Assembly (NCBI GenBank): GCA_964550025.1 | Contig: CAZJYI010000126.1 | Span: 1-34,359, forward strand | DNA length: 34,359 nt | Source of the DNA: CAZJYI01 sp964550025 | Lineage (GTDB): Bacteria; Verrucomicrobiota; Kiritimatiellia; UBA8416; CAYOBW01 | Reading direction: 5' to 3' | Shown here: piece after piece, positions 8,701-15,639 of the stretch | Numbering within the stretch: position 1 is the stretch's first letter | Layout of the letters: every line of letters starts with the position of its first letter | The notes under the pieces: model-generated | What the model saw: the letters and a program-made list of their open reading frames with translations, nothing else | What the model was told of the DNA's origin: nothing | The model's database searches: none | Position numbers and translations under genes: made by a program

Positions 8701-11700
8701 CCGAGCTGGCTCAACCGCTGGTTTCCCGGGCTGCTGGACCCGCCGGCCGCACCCCCGACGCCGGAGACGACGACGTGGCCTGCCGAAGCGGTCGAGCTGG
8801 CGGAGAGCCTGCTGCGTCAGCCCACTCTGGACAGGATGAAAGGCGGGATTGAGATCGAAGCGGCCTACACCGCGCGCGACCCGCGGCAGGGGCGCCGGAC
8901 GGGACGCACGACGTTCCTCGCGCTCTATTCACCCCAATCCTGGGTGACGCGGCACGAGAGGGCCGGTGGCGATCGCGGTTTGAACTGGTGCGACGGCAAG
9001 ACACGCGGTACGGCGAGCCTGAGCACGCAGCTCGGCCGCCGCCGGCCCGGGCACAAGAATGACGTTCGCCTGCAGCTTGCAGGGTTGCCCGGCTACAATG
9101 ACTTCTCTCTCTCGAACCTGGCCGCGTCGTACGCATCCTACGAACCGCGGATCGACAAGCAGGAGGGGCACGTTTGGCTTCTGATCCTGAGCCATCCAGA
9201 TACGCCCGGCTACGAGTTGCGATTCCGGATCGATACGTTGAAGAGAGTCGTGCTCGGCTACGAGGTCTATCGCAACGGCAAGCTCCAGTCCCGGCAGGCG
9301 TTCGGCGGTTTCGTTGAAGCGGCGGGGTGCTGGTGGGCCACGCGGATTGAGCATTTCGACGCGGACGGCAAGCAGACCGCTGCGGTTCGCCTCACCATTC
9401 GGGAGGTAGGGGGCGACATCTTCAGAGTGCGCGTAGCCGAGGAGATGGGCGCCATGGAAGACGCCATCATCCTCGAAGAGCCGTTGCCCGGCCTGGCTGA
9501 GGCCCGGCAGGCGGAGCATGACGACGACATGACTTTCGAAGACCATGTCGTCCACGTCTCGCGTTTCGCCGGGCTCGGGCAGCACGAGAAGACCGCGGCG
9601 CGGTGGGAAGAGGCGCGCAAGCTCGTCGCCGGCAAGCCCGGCGTCCGGTGGCTGGATGTCGAGCTCCTGCTGGTCACACGGCGTACGGAGAAGGCGCGCG
9701 GGTTGATCCTCGCGTCCGCCGAGGCCCTCGTAGCCGGGAAGACCGCCGACGACCTGTATCTTGCCAACCAGCTGATGAACCTGATGGCGCGCTGTGGTCA
9801 GGCCAACGAGCGGTTGGAACTGCTCGATCGGCTCCGCCCCGTGTATGAGCGGCTGGATGAGCCGTTGCAGGGAACGAGGACATGGAAGCGAACGCGGGCC
9901 GGCGTGCTGGACAGCGCCGGCCGCCGCGAGGAATCTCTGAAACTCTGGGCGGAGCTGGCCTCGGACAATCCGTCCGACGTGTCGCTGCAGACGAGTCACC
10001 TCACCGCACTTCTGAATCACGGCGACGTGGAAGAAGCGCACAACCGTCTGAACGCCCTGCTGGAAGACCGCGAGCGACGGACCCGGAAGGAGCGCAACCG
10101 TATCCGTTCAAGCGTGGCGGGCACGCTGATGAACCGGGTCACGGCACACCAGTGGCTGGCGTTCACGGAAGCATGGATCGCCGAGGACCCGACCGCATCG
10201 ACGCCGCACCAGTACCACCTGACAGCACTCTTCCGTGCCAACGAAGCGGACCGCGCAAACGCGACCATCGAAGCGTGGATACGCGCCGGGATTGAGCGGG
10301 AGAAGAAGGCACAGGCTGTCGACAACAAGGCGGCGCGGACGGAAGAGGAGCTTGCCGCAACGACTCGTATGAGGGCTGCCCTGCGATCGGCGATGGGGCA
10401 AGGTTACAACATGTACTACAACTCGATCGATCCGCGCTGGCTCGACCTGCTTTCCGAAGCTGCCAGGGCACTGTTCCGTTCCGAACACGACCGGTCGACG
10501 GCCACGCAGATCATGCAGCACCACCACTTCGCCAACACCGACCACGCCCGCAGGCTGCGCCGGCACTTCATCACCGTCATGGCGCGCGAGGCCGGTACGC
10601 TCGATCCTGCCGCGCTCAGCCTGGTGATTGCGTGGGTATCGCGCGACGACCCGAAGGTCGAGGACGAGATCTGGCCCGATGTGGCGGCCCGGATCGAGAC
10701 GCGGTGGGAATCGGGGAAGGACGAAGCCGTGCGGCACGGTCTTGGCCAGGCGCTGGTCACGGTGTTGTACAAGTCGGACCGCGAGAAGGGCGTGCCGCGA
10801 TTCCTGCGTCGCCAGGTCAAGGAAGGGCCGGAGACACATCGCCAAGGCTATATCCGCCGCCTCTATAACGAGCTGCTGACACGGCCCTGGACGGAGGCCC
10901 TGGAATCGGAGCTGTTCGCCCTATGGCCGCGGCTGACCGACGCGGAGGTCGAGCCGCTTCGAATCCAGGCGCTCGTTCCCTCGCTGTACCAGTTGGTCGA
11001 CGCCATGCTGGCGAAGCGACGGGAAGCGCTGGCCGCCTCCCCGGAAGAGCGTGGCAGGATGACGCGACAGGAACTGCTCGCCGAGAGCAAGGAGGTCCGC
11101 GCGAAGGCCATGGAGGGTATGGTTGCGCGTCTGACCGAGGAACCGGAGCACCGTGAGCAGGCGCTGCACCCGTGGTTGAAGATCGAGCGATTGGCGCTGG
11201 AGGTGAAACTGAAGAAGGCCCCCGCCGGCATCGCCGCCGAGTGCTGGCGGCTGATGCCGCGCGAACCTTGGATGCCGGTCGACGCAGTATGGCCGGACGG
11301 GCAACCACTTGCGGACGACGGACTGCCGGCTCTCACCGTCCTGGACGCGCACTTCTACGACCGGTGCCTGAGCACCCTCTGTTGCCTGGCCGCGCGGCAG
11401 TCTGCCGACGCCGGGCTGTTGGAGGGTGTCGTGGCCTATCTGGACCGCGCCCTGGCCATGTCCCGCAAGGTGGAGCGGACCGATGGCGTCGACCCGGCGG
11501 CGTACTGGAAGTACCAGACGTACCGTCTACTTGTTGCACGCGACGACGCAGCGGTGCTGGAGCGCACGTTGACGGCGTGGCTCGATCCCGAGCGGGCCGA
11601 TCCGACCTGGCGTCTTGCCCTGGCCTACCTGGTGGCCGAGCAGGACCGTATCGGGGATGCCATGGCACACTTCAAAGTGCTCGAAAAGGCCGATATGCTC

Positions 11701-14553
11701 GGACCGCGCGATCTCAGGGCGATGGCCGACTGGCACATGGTCCTGGGGAAGCGTGACGAGCATGAGGCGGCCCTTGTCAGGGCCCTGGAGTGGACCCGGG
11801 AACACGAGCTGTCGAATAAGATCTACGCGCACCTGAGGCCGTGGCAGCGTTCGGACAGCTCGGTGCCGGAAGAGCTCGATCCGGAAGTGCGGCGCATCTT
11901 CCTGGCGTTGTTCCGCAAGACGCGGCACCCGCACAACTACCTGCACCGCCTGGCCGAGTTCTACAGGCACACACGTGAGTTCAGGCTGCTTTCCTGTCTG
12001 CCGGAGGGCATGTCGGGTCACACGGTTCAGCAGGTGTATCCCTACATTCAGAACTCCTATCACGTTCTGAACGAAGTCCGTGACGAAGCCACGGTCGACA
12101 GCATCATGGAACAACTGGCAAAGGCCCGGACGGGGGCGGGAATGGAGGTGGACCGGCGCGCGTTCGATCTGCTCGAAGTGCAGGTGCGACGCCGCGCGGC
12201 CGAGGTGATCAACCAGCCGGGGCCGCACGAGCGCGCGGCGCTGGCGGCCATGAAGCGCGCCTTCAAGGGGGATTGGCAGAAGGGCGAGCGGCGACTGATG
12301 GCCGACCTGCTGGCGACCCTTGGCAAGATCGGACGGCCGTCGCTGGAGACCGAACAGCTCCGGCAGCTCGAGGCGTTGCATGGGTGCCAGGCCGAGCCGG
12401 ATGAAGACCGGCTGTTCATCGCGCGGCGTTACGCCGAGACGCTATGGGCCTACGGTCGGCACGAGCAGGCTTTGGACCTGCTCGAGGCGGCCCTGGACGT
12501 GTACCGCGCCTCGCGGGGGGGCGTCTTCCCCAGCACGGCAAACACGGCGCTGGACCGCTATGTCGGCTACCTGGAACAGCGGAAGCGGTTCGGCAGGGGC
12601 GAAGCCTATCTGCTGCGTGAGCGCAAACGGCCCGCGAACCGCCAGCAGGACTACTGGCTAACCCGCCGTCTGCTCAATCTCTACGTCCGGACGATTACGG
12701 CCAAGAGCAGCGTGTCGTTGGGGTCGGGCAAGACCCTTTATGGCGCGGCGTACGAGATGCTGGTCGGGGAGCTCCAGCTCCCGGACTTCAACCACGGCCG
12801 CGCGGTTGTTGGCATCGCGCGGGAGTTCTTTCGCCAGTCCAAGCTGGCCGGACTCAAGATCGACGAGCTGCGCGCGTTTGCCTTCGAGGTGTTTCCGGAG
12901 TTCCTCGGCCGGCAGACGAACCGGCACAACTACCACAACTTGGTGTCCAACATGGCCCAGACCGTGCGCGACCTGCTCGGGGCACGGACGGGGCTGGAGT
13001 TTCTCATCGAACGGGTGGAGCAGGAACCGGAATGGCTGAGCGTGCAGCAGTACAACTCCGGTTGGTACCGCCATGCGTACAACCTTGGGCGCTGGCGTAG
13101 AGAAGCCAAGAACCTCGGGGCGCTCGAAGGGCGCCTGCTGGCGATCGTCAAGCGCGAGCTGCGCCGCGACCTGACGTGGCACCAGCGCTACCACGGCCAC
13201 CGTTGTATCTACCACAACAACCACAACTACTTCTGGAGAGAGAAGGCGCACGCGTTCCTGGAAACGGCCGAAGCCGTCTGGCGCGAGTACCGCGGTTCCG
13301 GCGCCACGGTTACGCGGGTGGCGCGCTATTTGTGGGACGGTCTGGACAAGCACGACCGTGCGATTGAAATGCTGCAGGAGGCCTACGGCAGGCAGATCCT
13401 GGATGACGCCGCAAAGTCCACGCTGGTCGACTACCTGCACCACCGCGGCCGACACGCAGAGTCGGTACCGGTCCTGGTCGACCTGATCGGGAGCCAGCCT
13501 GACGTCATCCATCACCGGACACGCTTGATGATCGCCTGGTTCAAAACGGGCAAGCCGGACAAACTGCAGGAGACACTGGCGGTGGCGGACGGGCACTTCC
13601 ATGCCGGTGGGCGTTGGACCGAAGGCAACATGGCGGCGCTGGCGCGCGCCTGCCTGGATACGCAACTCTACAAGGAGTCCGTCGCCTACTATGATGAGCT
13701 GATTCCTCTGCGCAAGCGCACGCACGGCCGCAGGCGTGACGGCGATAGCAAGCTGTCGGAGTACTACCGCTATCTCGGCCAGGCGCATATCGGGCTGAGG
13801 CAGACTGTCGAGGCCGTTGACGCCGCCTGCGGCGCGATCGTCGTGTGGGGCCGGACGCACCGCAACCGGCGCAGTGCCGTCAACAATCTGCGCAGCGTGT
13901 TGGCTCGTGCGCATGACCTGGAGGCCTATGCGACCCATCTCGACATGCAGGCCGCGGAGAGCGGCATGGAGAACCCCATCGTGCGCAAGGCGCTTGGGCA
14001 GGTCTACCTCGACAAGCGCAAGCACGGGGACGCGATCCGACACCTCTCGCTGGCGGTTGAAAACCAGCCGAACGACGGCGAGACCCACAAGCTGCTCATA
14101 AAGGCCTTCGACGCCATGAGAGACAGACAGGGCGCCATCGACCGGCTACTGGCCTCGATCGACCTCTCGCGTCGCGACATCAAGCTCTATCGGGACCTGG
14201 GGGACCGTTACGAACGAACTGAGAACGCGTCTGAATCGGAGCGCGCCTACCTCAGTATCGTGGAGATGCTCCCGAACGAGTCGGAAAGCCACACCATGCT
14301 GGCGAAGATACGACAGATGCAGGGACGGTGGCAGGAGGCGATTCATCATTGGCGGCAGGTTGTCCGCATTCGCTCTCTGGAACCGACCGGGCTGATCAAG
14401 CTCGCGGAGGCACAGATTCACGAAAAGCACTGGGCCGGCGTGCACGAGACCCTGACGAAACTGAGAAGCCGCCGTTGGCCCGCCCGGTTCGGCGACGTGC
14501 GCCGCACGGCATCGGGGCTGGAACGGAAGATACCGGAGAAACACCGGCGATGA
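5797..14553 (+). CDS. Giant FecR-VIT-vWA-TPR envelope protein
   Basis: A 2918-residue protein, probably exported: residues 1-20 (MKRCLWPVLAVCLLPFILFG) form a signal peptide or anchor. Order of parts: FecR-like beta domain (about 25-115); VIT domain (about 181-388); vWA domain with MIDAS DTSAS at 426-430 and GWT at about 497; the post-vWA block ending YNIMTPYTSFLVLE (about 709-722) typical of VIT-vWA proteins; a Gly/Ser-rich linker (about 801-822); an acidic segment; a stretch resembling LolA/outer-membrane-lipoprotein beta domains (about 1090-1210); then some 1650 residues of helical repeats, clearly TPR from about 2731 to 2902. The vWA should bind a protein ligand through a metal ion, and the repeats make a long scaffold. 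The start is the ATG at 5797 after AGGAAGGGG, not the GTG at 5767. No partner gene is adjacent. Role unknown; an assembly or cell-surface adhesion scaffold is a guess. Confidence 0.9.
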   Translation: MKRCLWPVLAVCLLPFILFGRPPDKKSLKIAYPGKVADCQGVCSLRPRNRERWTPVETGLLVQKGDWVRTDPRGANAVQIRLANHDKVIAGPGSLLELVDENTLKLIRGEAEVTPTAKSGLTVLLPGDRREEPREAVVWRTADDSVETLKQEPNWLKYFKGTVTHESMGSLVANVEGRDLPLTLGYHKVTIDIRDQIARTVIEESFVNHTDSRLEGIFYFPLPQDASISGFGMWIGDELVEADVVEKQRAREIYETILRERRDPGLLEWTGGNIFKARVFPIFAHSEKRIKITYTQVLPMDGSRYRYSYALQSEMLKQRPLRELAVNVRVHSALPIDEVVCPTHNARVSKTTHSAQVEFSAEEYTPASDFELEINVDKRESPVTLVPHRRGDDGYFLLLVNPADDDSAERPLIGDGPPLDLIVVADTSASMDRGHRETQDRFIAHLLGSLGKEDRFRLACVDAECTWYEPDGGAQPVTDEAIAKVREFLARRVSLGWTDLRKALQEVLGKAGEGTHVIFIGDCIDTSGDADPVATAQAIRRVYAETGSSATVHAAAASSSFEPVVLKALASCGSGSFRRLEGKHPARTGAVNLLSELTRPGMRNMQVRFDGMRAARVYPDVLPNLPAGRQQIVLGRYLPEGRDQRGEVVVSGELDGKPVSYKAPVTLKDAESGNAFIPRLWARMHLDELLEQGRTPGIKADIIALSEEYNIMTPYTSFLVLESDEDRERFGVKRRFRMRDGEKFFAEGRDAATYELRRKQMRLAGEWRQDLRRRLLRELLGLGRELPVAFTQPMHGKLSLGYSGSGFYSGGFGGGGSFSGSRPSRARTMNRQYQFERDFCAPMGMPMAEEYEGEDRRRLDMIEDLGFGDDTEGLDGYFGDENGDAFAMDVKDALAEPMAEMAEKSKELGFDQLRKRQSYLAAPAASQPAFYSGHLRGNRGRALSGPVSGGAYYHRAAVSDGALPRPYDPSWLNRWFPGLLDPPAAPPTPETTTWPAEAVELAESLLRQPTLDRMKGGIEIEAAYTARDPRQGRRTGRTTFLALYSPQSWVTRHERAGGDRGLNWCDGKTRGTASLSTQLGRRRPGHKNDVRLQLAGLPGYNDFSLSNLAASYASYEPRIDKQEGHVWLLILSHPDTPGYELRFRIDTLKRVVLGYEVYRNGKLQSRQAFGGFVEAAGCWWATRIEHFDADGKQTAAVRLTIREVGGDIFRVRVAEEMGAMEDAIILEEPLPGLAEARQAEHDDDMTFEDHVVHVSRFAGLGQHEKTAARWEEARKLVAGKPGVRWLDVELLLVTRRTEKARGLILASAEALVAGKTADDLYLANQLMNLMARCGQANERLELLDRLRPVYERLDEPLQGTRTWKRTRAGVLDSAGRREESLKLWAELASDNPSDVSLQTSHLTALLNHGDVEEAHNRLNALLEDRERRTRKERNRIRSSVAGTLMNRVTAHQWLAFTEAWIAEDPTASTPHQYHLTALFRANEADRANATIEAWIRAGIEREKKAQAVDNKAARTEEELAATTRMRAALRSAMGQGYNMYYNSIDPRWLDLLSEAARALFRSEHDRSTATQIMQHHHFANTDHARRLRRHFITVMAREAGTLDPAALSLVIAWVSRDDPKVEDEIWPDVAARIETRWESGKDEAVRHGLGQALVTVLYKSDREKGVPRFLRRQVKEGPETHRQGYIRRLYNELLTRPWTEALESELFALWPRLTDAEVEPLRIQALVPSLYQLVDAMLAKRREALAASPEERGRMTRQELLAESKEVRAKAMEGMVARLTEEPEHREQALHPWLKIERLALEVKLKKAPAGIAAECWRLMPREPWMPVDAVWPDGQPLADDGLPALTVLDAHFYDRCLSTLCCLAARQSADAGLLEGVVAYLDRALAMSRKVERTDGVDPAAYWKYQTYRLLVARDDAAVLERTLTAWLDPERADPTWRLALAYLVAEQDRIGDAMAHFKVLEKADMLGPRDLRAMADWHMVLGKRDEHEAALVRALEWTREHELSNKIYAHLRPWQRSDSSVPEELDPEVRRIFLALFRKTRHPHNYLHRLAEFYRHTREFRLLSCLPEGMSGHTVQQVYPYIQNSYHVLNEVRDEATVDSIMEQLAKARTGAGMEVDRRAFDLLEVQVRRRAAEVINQPGPHERAALAAMKRAFKGDWQKGERRLMADLLATLGKIGRPSLETEQLRQLEALHGCQAEPDEDRLFIARRYAETLWAYGRHEQALDLLEAALDVYRASRGGVFPSTANTALDRYVGYLEQRKRFGRGEAYLLRERKRPANRQQDYWLTRRLLNLYVRTITAKSSVSLGSGKTLYGAAYEMLVGELQLPDFNHGRAVVGIAREFFRQSKLAGLKIDELRAFAFEVFPEFLGRQTNRHNYHNLVSNMAQTVRDLLGARTGLEFLIERVEQEPEWLSVQQYNSGWYRHAYNLGRWRREAKNLGALEGRLLAIVKRELRRDLTWHQRYHGHRCIYHNNHNYFWREKAHAFLETAEAVWREYRGSGATVTRVARYLWDGLDKHDRAIEMLQEAYGRQILDDAAKSTLVDYLHHRGRHAESVPVLVDLIGSQPDVIHHRTRLMIAWFKTGKPDKLQETLAVADGHFHAGGRWTEGNMAALARACLDTQLYKESVAYYDELIPLRKRTHGRRRDGDSKLSEYYRYLGQAHIGLRQTVEAVDAACGAIVVWGRTHRNRRSAVNNLRSVLARAHDLEAYATHLDMQAAESGMENPIVRKALGQVYLDKRKHGDAIRHLSLAVENQPNDGETHKLLIKAFDAMRDRQGAIDRLLASIDLSRRDIKLYRDLGDRYERTENASESERAYLSIVEMLPNESESHTMLAKIRQMQGRWQEAIHHWRQVVRIRSLEPTGLIKLAEAQIHEKHWAGVHETLTKLRSRRWPARFGDVRRTASGLERKIPEKHRR

Positions 14554-14584
14554 CATCGCGCCGTTCGACTTTGGCCGCGGATTG

Positions 14585-14634
14585 ACGGGGAACGTCCGAG
14601 GGGTAGACACCTCGCATGTCCTTCAGTTCCCCGT
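14585..14634 (+). terminator. Long-stem hairpin after the giant gene, possible terminator
   Basis: Perfect 9-bp arms ACGGGGAAC (14585-14593) and GTTCCCCGT (14626-14634) enclose an inner CGAGG/CCTCG stem. It begins 32 nt after the stop of the giant gene. The following sequence is GC-rich with no T-tract, so it may be a 3'-end stabiliser or repeat rather than an intrinsic terminator. Confidence 0.4.
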
Positions 14635-14640
14635 GCCCGC

Positions 14641-14773
14641 GCGCGGGCCGGAGTCCCGCGCAACTGTCACCGGCTGAAAGCCGGCGGTACACCCTGCCGC
14701 ACCCCGGTCGTCGTGCCGGCGTAGCGCCCTGCTCCTGCGGGGTGAGCTGTGGGGCCGGCATCCTGCCGGACAC
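14641..14773. repeat. REP-like palindrome cluster
   Basis: Three perfect hairpins in a row: GCGCGGG/CCCGCGC (14641-14661), CCGGC-TGAAA-GCCGG (14670-14684) and CCGGC-ATCCT-GCCGG (14755-14769). The last lies in a 27-nt block (14748-14773) that is similar to the block at 31273-31299. A GTAGCGCC motif at 14721-14728 recurs at 27243-27250 at the end of the GH106-like gene. Confidence 0.55.
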
Positions 14774-14870
14774 CGCCCCTGCCCCGGACGCTGCCGCAAT
14801 GATGTTGACTGTATGTTGGCGGTCTGGCACGTTCCCGGGGGCATTGTCGAGTGACCTCGCTGGGAGTGAT

Positions 14871-15440
14871 ATGAAGACTCTGGAAGTATATACCCGACCC
14901 GAATGGCGTGCGTGGCTGGCGGCCAACCACGACAAGGAAGACGTGATCTGGCTTGTCCACTACAAGAAGCACACCGGCAAGCCGAACATCCCCTACGACG
15001 ATACGGTGGAGGAAGCGCTGTGTTACGGTTGGATCGACAGCACGGTCCGCAAGCTGGACGAGGAGCGCTACGTTCAGAAGTTCACGCCGCGCCGCGAAAA
15101 GAGCGTGTGGTCCGACTTGAACAAGAAGCGCGTGGCCAGGCTGATCGGAAACGGATCGATGACGGAGCACGGCCTGCGCAAGGTGAAGGCAGCCAAGAAG
15201 TCCGGTATATGGGACAAGCCGATTCCCCGGCCGAAACTGACTTTCGAGATGCCGCCTGAGCTGGATGCGGCGTTGAGCCGGAACAAGCGAGCACGGCAGA
15301 CGTTCGACAACCTGGCCCCCAGTTATCGCAAGCAATACATCGCCTGGATCGAAGTCGCCAAACGACCTGAGACCAAAGCGAAGCGGGTCAAGGAGTCGGT
15401 TCAACTGCTGGCAGAGGGAAAGAGGCTGGGGTTGAAGTAG
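14871..15440 (+). CDS. YdeI/OmpD-associated family protein (DUF1905/YdeI-like)
   Basis: A 189-residue cytoplasmic protein of the YdeI (bacteriocin-protection) family, a stress-linked group whose biochemical activity is not settled. The diagnostic string EEALCYGWIDSTVRKLDEERY, followed by FTPRREKSVWSDLNKKR and MTEHGLRKVKAAKKSGIW, matches the family from end to end; the C-terminal Lys/Arg-rich helix (KRPETKAKRVKESV) is also typical. The ATG at 14871 is chosen because it starts MKTLEVYTRPEW and follows GGGAG; upstream in-frame ATGs lie in the palindromic spacer. It is convergent with the SNF2 gene across a 199-nt spacer that contains a complex inverted repeat. No sign of signal peptide or membrane segment. 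Confidence 0.88.
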   Translation: MKTLEVYTRPEWRAWLAANHDKEDVIWLVHYKKHTGKPNIPYDDTVEEALCYGWIDSTVRKLDEERYVQKFTPRREKSVWSDLNKKRVARLIGNGSMTEHGLRKVKAAKKSGIWDKPIPRPKLTFEMPPELDAALSRNKRARQTFDNLAPSYRKQYIAWIEVAKRPETKAKRVKESVQLLAEGKRLGLK

Positions 15441-15493
15441 GAGCACGCCGCCGCTTTCGAGTTGTTCTCTTTGTACTACCACCTGCCATTCCC

Positions 15494-15587
15494 CAATCGT
15501 AATCCCACTCGTCTCCCTCACCGATCGCCCCAAGGACAACTCCGCGACGATCGGAGCGCGGGAGAGTGCGATTACGATCGGTGAGGG
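15494..15587. repeat. Interleaved double inverted repeat with CAATCGTAATC core
   Basis: Two inverted repeats are interleaved. The first pairs 15494-15510 (CAATCGTAATCCCACTC) with 15564-15580, 15 of 17 positions complementary. The second is a perfect 13-bp pair, CCCTCACCGATCG (15515-15527) with CGATCGGTGAGGG (15575-15587). The right arms overlap by six bases, so both stems cannot form together. The CAATCGTAATCG core recurs at 31199-31210. It lies between the convergent YdeI-like and SNF2 genes. Confidence 0.6.
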
Positions 15588-15639
15588 TTGTGCCTCTCCC
15601 GCAGCCGTGGTTCTCCGTGTGCTTCCCGTGGTCGTCGTT

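Larger units (their letters stand above)
14554..14870. other. Palindrome-rich spacer between the giant gene and the YdeI-like gene
   Basis: This 317-nt spacer has no coding signal I trust; a frame that would extend the YdeI-like gene upstream through it is compositionally just the palindromes. It holds at least four hairpins (14585-14634, 14641-14661, 14670-14684, 14755-14769). A TTGACT box at 14805-14810 could be a -35 for the next gene, but no good -10 follows at 16-18 nt. Confidence 0.5.

Noticed and set aside
12658..14088. 476-codon open frame on the minus strand inside the giant gene
   Set aside because: No recognisable domain; it lies wholly antisense to a frame with clear TPR content. 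GC-rich coding DNA routinely gives such long antisense frames.
14616..14870. N-terminal extension of the YdeI-like protein from 14616
   Set aside because: The extra 85 codons run through palindromic spacer and have no family similarity; GGGAG and the family's usual N-terminus fit the ATG at 14871.
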